This document shows, piece by piece, positions 44,592 to 51,684 of a DNA stretch of 64,000 nt. Each line of letters opens with the position of its first letter. Position 1 is the stretch's first letter. The DNA is from Bacteroidetes bacterium GWF2_43_63 (GTDB lineage: Bacteria; Bacteroidota; Bacteroidia; Bacteroidales; DTU049), in the NCBI GenBank assembly GCA_001769275.1, contig MEOQ01000022.1, forward strand, positions 62,001 to 126,000. The letters run 5' to 3'. Position numbers and translations under genes: made by a program. The notes beneath the pieces were generated by a model. That model was not told the origin of the DNA and did not search any database. It saw nothing but the letters and a program-made list of their open reading frames with translations.

Positions 44592-45335
44592 TCAGATGAT
44601 TTTTGAAACCACCGACATAATGATGGCTGCAGCCACCGCTGCATTGAGCGATTCCGGGCGATCATTGTTGTTGGAGGCCGGAATCGAAATGCGGCGCTGT
44701 ACCAGCGATTCGAGACTTACAATCCCATGTGCTTCGCTCCCGATAATCACAGCAAGCGGAGCATTTATTTCTGCTGTAAAAATACTTTCTCCATCCATGA
44801 AAGTTCCGAAAATGCAGGTTCTTTCATCAAGCATGGACGCGATTTCTTCGGATGAGCGGTAAAAAACATTTACACGAGCCAGGCTTCCCATCGTGCTTTG
44901 CACCACTTTGGGATTATAAATGTCGACGCCGTTTTGAGTACAAAGTATGTTTTTTATTCCGAACCAGTGCGTCGAACGCAGGATGGTGCCCATGTTTCCG
45001 GGATCGCTGATGTTGTCGAGAATTAAAGTGACGTATTGTTGTTCGAATTTATTTTCTTCAGGAATTCCGAAAACGGCGCAGACATCATGGGGCTGTTTAA
45101 GAAGCGAAAGTCGCTCCAACTCTTTGTTTGAAACGCCTTCGATATTTAATTGCGGATATTTTTTCTGCCATTCAGTGGTGCAATTGTGTAGTGTGTAAAT
45201 GTTTTTTGCATACAGACCGCTTGCAATCAGATCAGAAACCACCTTGGGCGTTTCAGCGACAAAAAGATTGTGTTCTTCGCGCGAAGACTTGTCTTTGAGT
45301 GAACGAAATAATTTTATTTCTGAAGCAGAAGGCAT
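44592..45335 (-). CDS. SpoU/TrmH-family RNA 2'-O-methyltransferase
   Basis: This 247-residue enzyme has an N-terminal L30-like substrate-binding part (LFRSLKDKSSREEHNLFVAE) and the knotted SPOUT domain with LILDNISDPGNMGTILRSTHWFG (motif 1), LAVIIGSEAHGI (motif 2) and RISIPASNNNDRPESLNAAVA (motif 3, given in short form). It should methylate a ribose 2'-OH in rRNA or tRNA, close to RlmB or TsnR. It lies in a row with the beta-barrel gene and the lipoprotein gene. Confidence 0.9.
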   Translation of the reverse strand: MPSASEIKLFRSLKDKSSREEHNLFVAETPKVVSDLIASGLYAKNIYTLHNCTTEWQKKYPQLNIEGVSNKELERLSLLKQPHDVCAVFGIPEENKFEQQYVTLILDNISDPGNMGTILRSTHWFGIKNILCTQNGVDIYNPKVVQSTMGSLARVNVFYRSSEEIASMLDERTCIFGTFMDGESIFTAEINAPLAVIIGSEAHGIVSLESLVQRRISIPASNNNDRPESLNAAVAAAIIMSVVSKII

Positions 45336-45379
45336 GTGACAAAGGTAGTGAAATCTGGTATTTTGTGTAACCCGAATTC

Positions 45380-45979
45380 TCAGAACGAAGCACCGACTCC
45401 AATCGAGAACAAACTAAAGGACGGTTTTTCGCCCGTCAGTCCTTTGAATCCATAAATAGCGGCATTTCCGGCGGCCATTTCAACCAGGTCTGTTGATCCA
45501 AACATTAGAATTGAAGAGCCAGTGAACCCGACATGAAAGAACACGCCACCTTTGGGTTTTTGATAGCGGTAATGCATGCTGAAAGTGCTTGTCGGTACTG
45601 CATAATGTTTTGTAACACCATCCTCTTCGGAAAAATAATTTCCATAATGTCCGGCCCAGCCGATTCCCATTTCGAACAGATGGGCAGAACGCCCGAAAAT
45701 GAAGGTGCATTCGGCGGTTCCGTTTATTATGGTTAGTTTATCAAGTTTTGGCAGATTAATAAAAAATCCGCCTATCTTGGTGCCGATATTCAAAACGCCA
45801 TTTTTAGTCCAGATGCGTTCATAATTGAGTGATCCGGGTATGGTTGGTCCAAGCACATTAATATAAAAGCTATTGGAGCTGGAGCGCACGCCTTTCTGGC
45901 GTTTGGTTTCGTCGGTTTGTGCAAAGGAAACCGTTGCTGACAGGAAAAGGATCAGAAGAGTCAGTACAATTTTATTCAT
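45380..45979 (-). CDS. outer-membrane beta-barrel protein of unknown function
   Basis: This 199-residue protein has a signal peptide (MNKIVLTLLILFLSATVSFAQ) and alternating amphipathic strands ending in Phe (IGVGASF), as in outer-membrane barrels. A promoter lies just before the ATG at 45979, so the frame upstream is not used. No family name is clear. It may be in one transcript with the TrmH and lipoprotein genes. Confidence 0.7.
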   Translation of the reverse strand: MNKIVLTLLILFLSATVSFAQTDETKRQKGVRSSSNSFYINVLGPTIPGSLNYERIWTKNGVLNIGTKIGGFFINLPKLDKLTIINGTAECTFIFGRSAHLFEMGIGWAGHYGNYFSEEDGVTKHYAVPTSTFSMHYRYQKPKGGVFFHVGFTGSSILMFGSTDLVEMAAGNAAIYGFKGLTGEKPSFSLFSIGVGASF

Positions 45980-45996
45980 GGGTGGATGTTTGAGTG

Positions 45997-46028
45997 CAAA
46001 AATAATAATTATGAGTACGGAATGCAAA
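45997..46028 (-). promoter_or_regulatory. promoter of the beta-barrel gene
   Basis: On the minus strand, TTTG (46025-46028), a 20-base spacer and TATTTTTG (45997-46004), with the ATG 18 bases on. Confidence 0.6.
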
Positions 46029-46112
46029 TTTGCGTTAGGAAAGGAAAGCGCACGGATTACAAATCCGCGTGAGGTGTAGAGTTGTAATTGCAAATTCGCG
46101 CGAGGAAAGGCA
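46024..46112. repeat. three short repeats TGCAAATYYGCG...AGGAAAGG
   Basis: Related copies at 46024-46046, 46059-46077 and 46090-46112 lie between the beta-barrel promoter and the rplI terminator. The first overlaps the -33 box. Confidence 0.5.
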
Positions 46113-46114
46113 AT

Positions 46115-46150
46115 AAAAAAAGCTGCTCACGATTAATGAACAGCTTTTTC
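46115..46150 (-). terminator. terminator of the ribosomal protein operon
   Basis: Minus-strand hairpin AAAAAGCTG / CAGCTTTTT with additional pairs, followed by a T-tract, just after rplI. Confidence 0.8.
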
Positions 46151-46166
46151 GAAATAGAATAAAGGA

Positions 46167-46619
46167 TTATTCTTCGCCGACCACCTCGATGGTGATTTCG
46201 GCTTTGATGTCCTTATACAAGTTCACTTTTGCCGTATAGGTTCCGGTTTCCTTGATGGTATCGTTGGCAACCTCAATTTTCTTGCGGTCAACATCGAAAT
46301 TGTGTTGTTCTTTGAGCGCTTCAGCAACCTGAATATTATTGACGCTTCCGTAGATTTTGCCTGTAGCAGCGGCTTTTGTTTTAATGACGAGTTTCACGTC
46401 TTTCAGTTTTTCAGCCAAAGCTTCGGCTTCTTTGCGGATTTTATCTTCTTTGAATGCGCGCTGTTTCAGATTTTCAGCAAGAACTTTCCTGGCGGACTCG
46501 GTAGCTATAATAGCCATTCCGCGGGGGATAAGAAAATTGCGGCCGTATCCGGGACGAACTTTTACGCAGTCGTCTTTGTATCCTAGATTTTTCACGTCTT
46601 GTGTGAGTATGACTTCCAT
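46167..46619 (-). CDS. rplI: 50S ribosomal protein L9
   Basis: This 150-residue protein is bacterial L9: MEVILTQDVKNLGYKDD, VKVRPGYGRNFLIPRGMA and the long central helix linking the two domains, with the C-terminal NIQVAEALKEQHNFDVDRKK domain. It binds 23S rRNA and helps keep frame. AGGAGGG lies 7 bases before the ATG (46627-46633), a clear ribosome-binding site, as in hsp20. It is the last gene of the rpsF-rpsR-rplI operon. Confidence 0.97.
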   Translation of the reverse strand: MEVILTQDVKNLGYKDDCVKVRPGYGRNFLIPRGMAIIATESARKVLAENLKQRAFKEDKIRKEAEALAEKLKDVKLVIKTKAAATGKIYGSVNNIQVAEALKEQHNFDVDRKKIEVANDTIKETGTYTAKVNLYKDIKAEITIEVVGEE

Positions 46620-46635
46620 AATTTATCCCTCCTGG

Positions 46636-46905
46636 TTATTTTAAAAGGTCAGTAACAAAAGGCAGCAGAGCAAGATGACGAGCGCGTTTGATGGCGCGTG
46701 AAATCTTTTTCTGGAATTTGGTTGAAGTGCCGGTGATGCGACGGGGCAGAATTTTACCCTGGTCGTTCACGAATTTGATCAGGAATTCAGCATCTTTATA
46801 ATCGATATATTTGATGCGGGCCTTCTTGAAACGACAGTATTTTTTCTTCTTCGTTTCAATGTTGATCGGCGTTAAATAGCGGATATCATTTCCTTGTTGT
46901 GCCAT
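46636..46905 (-). CDS. rpsR: 30S ribosomal protein S18
   Basis: This 89-residue protein is S18: [70 protein letters not shown]. It pairs with S6 on the platform of the small subunit. It has a single Cys, so the zinc-ribbon form is absent. It is the middle gene of the operon. Confidence 0.97.
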   Translation of the reverse strand: MAQQGNDIRYLTPINIETKKKKYCRFKKARIKYIDYKDAEFLIKFVNDQGKILPRRITGTSTKFQKKISRAIKRARHLALLPFVTDLLK

Positions 46906-46926
46906 TTTCGTTGATTTTTTTCAGGG

Positions 46927-47298
46927 TTAAACTTCGGGTTCTTTTTTACCTTCTTCTTTGGCTTTGTCGGCTTTCAGCCTGCGGCGTTTTTCCACAAACT
47001 CAACTCCGTACTTGTCCAATGAAACAGTCAGGAAACGAATCACGCGCTCGTCGCGTTTGTAATTCACTTCAAGTTCTGAAACCACGGTGCCTTCAGCTTC
47101 AAATTCTATCAAACGATAAAATCCGGTGGTTTTTTTCTGAATCGGGTAGGCTAACTTTTTTAACCCCCAGTCCTCTTCGTGCCTAATCTGAGCACCCTTG
47201 TCGGTGAGGAGCTTTCTGAATTTCTGTACCGTTTCCTTTGCCTGTTCATCAGACAAAACGGGAGTCATAATGAAAACGGTTTCGTAACGTCTTACCAT
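46927..47298 (-). CDS. rpsF: 30S ribosomal protein S6
   Basis: This 123-residue protein is S6: [59 protein letters not shown]-type strand, followed by a charged tail of about 25 residues ([15 protein letters not shown]). It is the first gene of the operon, with a promoter upstream. The charged tail is common in this phylum. Confidence 0.97.
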   Translation of the reverse strand: MVRRYETVFIMTPVLSDEQAKETVQKFRKLLTDKGAQIRHEEDWGLKKLAYPIQKKTTGFYRLIEFEAEGTVVSELEVNYKRDERVIRFLTVSLDKYGVEFVEKRRRLKADKAKEEGKKEPEV

Positions 47299-47344
47299 TT
47301 TGTGTGTTTTTTTAATTGGTTACTTCGTTTATTTAAACGGGGTG

Positions 47345-47375
47345 CAAAGGTAGAAATTTATTTTGAAACCGCCAA
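47345..47375 (-). promoter_or_regulatory. promoter of the rpsF operon
   Basis: On the minus strand, TTG (47373-47375), a 20-base spacer and TACCTTTG (47345-47352). The leader of about 41 bases holds the palindrome GTTTAAATAAAC. Confidence 0.6.
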
Positions 47376-47450
47376 GTGGCTGACCAAAAGAAATTTACTT
47401 CAGCCGTCGTTATTTATAAAATGTAGATAATCAACATATTAGCACTACGC

Positions 47451-47867
47451 TCATTGAGCAAAATCAGCCGAAATGCCCGAATAGTAGTTTATTTCTTCAT
47501 CGTAATCATAGTCTTCGTCCCACCAATAGGCATCTTCATCATACCATATATGTTCATTCAGGTCACAGTACTTAACCAGAAACCGCTTTCCAATGTTTAT
47601 AGCGGTATCGTCTCCTTCTTTCATTCCTTTGTTCAATAAAAGATTATTGGCGAATCGGTAGGAATAATGCTTAAATGTGAACAAATCACCATCAGCATGG
47701 CGGAATGTAAACTCCCAGTGCGCGGTTGAATCCGAATCTTTGATGTATTCAGCTTTTTCGTAGGTCGTGGTGTACTGAAAACTTGCAATGGTGTCGTATT
47801 CGGAAAACTGTGAGAATACGGAGCCCGCTAAAAGCAAACTGAATATGAGCACAAATACTGTTTTCAT
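47451..47867 (-). CDS. small secreted acidic protein of unknown function
   Basis: This 138-residue protein has a signal peptide (to AGSVFSQ) and a mature part rich in aromatic residues. The C-terminal 30 residues are highly acidic, with Tyr and Trp (WYDEDAYWWDEDYDYDEE). It may bind metal or another surface protein. I recognise no family. It is single and is followed by the S6 operon promoter region. Confidence 0.65.
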   Translation of the reverse strand: MKTVFVLIFSLLLAGSVFSQFSEYDTIASFQYTTTYEKAEYIKDSDSTAHWEFTFRHADGDLFTFKHYSYRFANNLLLNKGMKEGDDTAINIGKRFLVKYCDLNEHIWYDEDAYWWDEDYDYDEEINYYSGISADFAQ

Positions 47868-47950
47868 GCTTAAATTATTTTAGTTCACGAAAAAATTATT
47901 AGTGCAAATATACAACTTCCAAGTATGAAAATTCTTCATACCTTAGTGCT

Positions 47951-48598
47951 ATGAAAAGATATTACCTGATTTTTCTGCTTGCCATTTCTGTGTTTTCATG
48001 CAAAAAAGATCCTGACACCATCACCCTCAGCGGGCGTGTGCTGGATCCATATCAAAACATTCCGGTTGCCGGCGTGAAAGTGACACTGCAGGCCAATGGA
48101 GTCGTTGAAGGCGTCTATAATTCATCGTTTGTTACCATTGCCACTATTACCACAAACGCTGCCGGTGAATTTGAATTTATCATTGAAGAGAGTGCGTATG
48201 ATTCGTTCCGCTTCTTATTGTTGAAAGACGGTTATTACTCTGCGCAGAAAACTGTATCAGCAGGCAGTATCAGTCCTGAAGATCCATATGATGAAGTGTT
48301 TGATTTTCCATCTGAAGCAACACTAAAAATGCATATCAAAAACGCAACGCCTTTCGACAGCAACGACAAGCTGATTGCCTATTTCACAAATAATCCCATC
48401 AGCAGCTTCGACTGCTGTAGCTCAACACCAGTCTCCTACGATGGAATGACCGTTGACACCACTTTTTATTGCAAGTCGGTGGGTGGATTTGATCTGATGT
48501 TTTTCAAATCGCTTACGAAAAACAATGCGGTTACATACGATTCCGATACGCTTCACACCATTCCGGGCGATACGCTGGAGGTGGAAGTTTTATATTGA
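47951..48598 (+). CDS. lipoprotein with carboxypeptidase-regulatory-like domain
   Basis: This 215-residue protein has a lipobox (ISVFSCKKD) and a CarboxypepD_reg-like beta-sandwich (ITLSGRVLDPYQNIPVAGVK, ATITTNAAGEFEFII, LLKDGYYSAQKTV), a module often found at the surface of Bacteroidota. The C-terminal 90 residues have a CC pair (SSFDCCSSTP) and one more Cys. No catalytic site. It stands alone, just before the second inverted-repeat element. Confidence 0.7.
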   Translation: MKRYYLIFLLAISVFSCKKDPDTITLSGRVLDPYQNIPVAGVKVTLQANGVVEGVYNSSFVTIATITTNAAGEFEFIIEESAYDSFRFLLLKDGYYSAQKTVSAGSISPEDPYDEVFDFPSEATLKMHIKNATPFDSNDKLIAYFTNNPISSFDCCSSTPVSYDGMTVDTTFYCKSVGGFDLMFFKSLTKNNAVTYDSDTLHTIPGDTLEVEVLY

Positions 48599-48610
48599 TG
48601 TGAATACTAT

Positions 48611-48783
48611 CGAGGATGTCTCAAAACATCATCTTCTTCAAAAACAATATTCCATCGTCCGAATGCGACGTAGAAGCGTGAGGATATGGAATCGTTGCTT
48701 TTGAAGTTGTTACGACGATTCCATATCCGCCTGCTGGCGGACGATGGAATATCGTAACGATTTTTAATTTTGAGACATCCTCG
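48611..48783. repeat. inverted-repeat intergenic element, copy 2 (MITE-like)
   Basis: A 173-bp element with perfect 16-bp inverted ends (CGAGGATGTCTCAAAA at 48611-48626, its complement at 48768-48783). Its inner parts match the reverse complement of the element at 9061-9246. The ends differ from that copy at two positions on one side and by the paired bases on the other. It lies between convergent genes, 12 and 10 bases from their stops. Confidence 0.75.
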
Positions 48784-48793
48784 TTTTTCAATT

Positions 48794-51562
48794 TCAATAC
48801 GCATACAAATCATAACTCAGTCCGAACTGAAACTGCCACTCATTGGCAGGTTGCATATAGTATTCTGAGAATACAAGCCGGACCGGAGTGTATAGCCGCA
48901 GGAAATGCACATCGGTCATAAGGTGAATGCCGGCCGATGAAAATTCTTCATTTTCGGGCGATAGTGCATAATCATAGCTCACCATTGCTGAAATTCTTTT
49001 CAGAAAAACAAGCGATCCAAGGTGAATATCGGGGTAGAGCAGGGGACATGCATATTCTGCTGAAACGAAGGATTGGACAGTGTTTTCAATCAGGTTGTAA
49101 CAACGGGGCGCCGACATCATGGTGCTAAAAGGCAGAGCAAGCGTATCGCGCATTTCGTATCCGGCGCGAATGCGAAAACCATCGTGACGGAAAGCACCAG
49201 GAAGCCACATTCCGCCTATGCCCGCCAGCAATGTGCCCTGATGATTATCGAAGTCCTGCCACAGTGTTCCACCACCGAAAAACACACCCAGCTTGGGATA
49301 CAGGTTTACACTGTTTGTATATTTATAGGCAGAAAGCGATAAATATCCGGCATGTCTTGAATAATCCAGCATGCCGTCACCAGTGTCAACAGCGCACCAG
49401 GGGCGCGTTTCCAGCTGCGGTGTTATCCGGAATGTCCATGCGTTTTTCGAATAAATCAAGGGCAGTGATGCCGATAAATTCAGATCGTTGTAAGAATAGT
49501 TCACGGTTCCGTTAACAAAAGGAAGATAATTGGTGTAGCCGAGCGATATGACCGGATACCAGCCATGATAGTTGAGTCGCAGACCTGATTCAATGGTAGC
49601 CGTAGAAAGATTGTAACCGCTGAAAACTGAGCCAGACAGCGTACTAAGCATGTTTTGCGAATCGAACTGAAATCCCGGATTGATTGTGCCAGCCGATGGG
49701 TCGATGGACAGCGGTCCCCATGAATGAATGTTGATAAGATGTTTGCCTTTGGAATAGGGCTTTGAATTTGCAATTTCAACACTTGTTACAGAAACGGAAT
49801 CACACATTTTTTGTGTTTGCAAGCTGAGTGTATCAGCAAGTTCATACATGAATTCCCATCTCGAAGCTGGCTCTACAGGCTTAATTTCGTCAATATGCCG
49901 TAGCTGATATCCACTGGAAGTCATCTCACTGAAATACAAACCTGATCTGCCATCCGACACTGGATAACCCGCACCAAAAGCTGTGTTTGTGATGCATTCT
50001 GGTTTTCCGCCAGTTACTGAAATCCGCCATATTTCTTCGTTCCCATTCAGCGTTGAATTGAAATACAGGTAATCGTCAATAATCACAAGGTTGCTGAAAT
50101 TTTCATGACTAGACGATAGCAGCACCTGAGCTTGTTTCGAAGTACCGCTATATTTCACAATCCGGCGTTCTGAAACGGTTTGCTGTATGATGAATAAATT
50201 AGTTGTCGCATCATCAAATGCAATTGTCATTGGCTGTTCGTTGTATGGAAATTCGGCCCAGCCCAGTGTTTGACCATTGTTCAGATCCATAATCGAAATC
50301 AAATATGTTCCATCGTTTCTGTAAGCGCAGGTTGCCAGTGCTTTTCCGTTGGTGCTGACAGCTGGAATCAATTCTTTGTACGTAACCGATAAGTTTTCAA
50401 TTTTTCCAGTTTCAACATCGAGGCGCATTGTTCTCGAAAAGTCCACCATTTCCCATCTTTCATGAGGTCTGTATTCTGAAAAATAAATATAGCGGCCATC
50501 AAAGCCAAATGCGTCATCGTGTACATAACCAGTGTATCGGATTACACTTTCGTGTTGATCTTTTCCGATCGAAACAAAGCAGGGCTCGCCGTGCAATGAT
50601 TTTCTAAAGGCAATCACATTTCCCGAAGAATCGCACCCGAGCGGCCGGTAGTTGAGGTAGTCTTTTGTATTGGTGACAAAATTCGTGATGGAAAGTGGCA
50701 CCGATGACAATTCGTCTTTTACTGATTTATTAATCCATTGCAGCGTTGAATCATGAAACATTCTCAGTGGTGTGCGACCGGGTACTTTTTGCTTGAATGT
50801 GCGCGGAAACATTCCGAAATTGCTTTTCATAAATGCTTCGGCATAAATGTTTGGCCAGAAATGAGCGCCGAATCGCTGCTGGCCGGCAGCAACCATCCAG
50901 TATCCATACAAATATCTGTCAGGGCTGTAATTCAAATCTGAACCAAGCATACAACGATCATAATCCGGCAGTTTTTTTCGATTGTTGAGCCAGGCGAAAT
51001 AGGGCGTTGAAAATGAAGGGGAGCGGCCGCGACCAGTTGTCAGAAAAGCTGTTTCCGATGCAGTGGCATCGCCCTCAATATACCAGGAGGGAATTACGAT
51101 TCCCATCATTCCAACGGTGATGTATTCACCAAAGACCCATCCGATGCGCTTTTTCAGCTGTTGGTGTGCAACTGAGTACTGAGCGAAATGCCGCATTTCG
51201 TGCCATGCCAATTGCTGAGGCCAGAAACCGGGATAAAAATCACGGGCCGGAACTGTGAAAAGCTCACTTCTTGCGGGAGCCCATGCTACAAAGCCATTCG
51301 AAATAAGCGTATTTGGATGAAGGACAATATTAAGTTTGCGTGGCTCGGTAAGTAGTGTGTGCGTCTGATATACAATGGCCGAATCGAAATATGGAATAAA
51401 TAGCGAATCGGCTTTGAACGAAGATGGCGAAATCACGTTCAGGTGCGGTGTTGAGCGCTCTTTCCATTTCAGGATGGGCTCATTTCCCCAGCTGAAATAC
51501 TGGGCTGAAGCCATCTGTACACTCAGCCACACAATAAAAAATATGAAGCAATGTCGGTTCAT
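48794..51562 (-). CDS. metalloprotease-propeller-outer-membrane-barrel protein
   Basis: This 922-residue protein has a signal peptide (to QMASAQ). Residues about 20-280 contain a gluzincin-type zinc site: HEMRH at 121-125 (HExxH) and WYIEGDA at 160-166, whose Glu would be the third ligand. Residues about 290-620 hold TolB-like WD-type repeats (GKALATCAYRNDGTYLISIM, LYFNSTLNGNEEIWRISV, GLYFSEMTSSGYQLRHID). Residues about 660-922 alternate in polarity and end in the aromatic residue Tyr (FQFGLSYDLYAY), like an outer-membrane barrel. I have not seen this order named. It may be a cell-surface protease anchored by its own barrel. Confidence 0.7.
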   Translation of the reverse strand: MNRHCFIFFIVWLSVQMASAQYFSWGNEPILKWKERSTPHLNVISPSSFKADSLFIPYFDSAIVYQTHTLLTEPRKLNIVLHPNTLISNGFVAWAPARSELFTVPARDFYPGFWPQQLAWHEMRHFAQYSVAHQQLKKRIGWVFGEYITVGMMGIVIPSWYIEGDATASETAFLTTGRGRSPSFSTPYFAWLNNRKKLPDYDRCMLGSDLNYSPDRYLYGYWMVAAGQQRFGAHFWPNIYAEAFMKSNFGMFPRTFKQKVPGRTPLRMFHDSTLQWINKSVKDELSSVPLSITNFVTNTKDYLNYRPLGCDSSGNVIAFRKSLHGEPCFVSIGKDQHESVIRYTGYVHDDAFGFDGRYIYFSEYRPHERWEMVDFSRTMRLDVETGKIENLSVTYKELIPAVSTNGKALATCAYRNDGTYLISIMDLNNGQTLGWAEFPYNEQPMTIAFDDATTNLFIIQQTVSERRIVKYSGTSKQAQVLLSSSHENFSNLVIIDDYLYFNSTLNGNEEIWRISVTGGKPECITNTAFGAGYPVSDGRSGLYFSEMTSSGYQLRHIDEIKPVEPASRWEFMYELADTLSLQTQKMCDSVSVTSVEIANSKPYSKGKHLINIHSWGPLSIDPSAGTINPGFQFDSQNMLSTLSGSVFSGYNLSTATIESGLRLNYHGWYPVISLGYTNYLPFVNGTVNYSYNDLNLSASLPLIYSKNAWTFRITPQLETRPWCAVDTGDGMLDYSRHAGYLSLSAYKYTNSVNLYPKLGVFFGGGTLWQDFDNHQGTLLAGIGGMWLPGAFRHDGFRIRAGYEMRDTLALPFSTMMSAPRCYNLIENTVQSFVSAEYACPLLYPDIHLGSLVFLKRISAMVSYDYALSPENEEFSSAGIHLMTDVHFLRLYTPVRLVFSEYYMQPANEWQFQFGLSYDLYAY

Positions 51563-51632
51563 TGTGATCGTGGCTATTTAATAGAACTGCTTTTTACTCA
51601 CAAATGCAGTCATTAATTAATCACCCAAAGAT

Positions 51633-51666
51633 AAAAAAAAAGGCGGGCAGTTACGCTCGCCTTTTT
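51633..51666 (-). terminator. terminator after the large M16 gene
   Basis: Minus-strand stem AAAAGGCG / CGCCTTTT with a T-tract, 19 bases after the stop. Confidence 0.75.
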
Positions 51667-51684
51667 AAAAAAGTCACTATCGGT

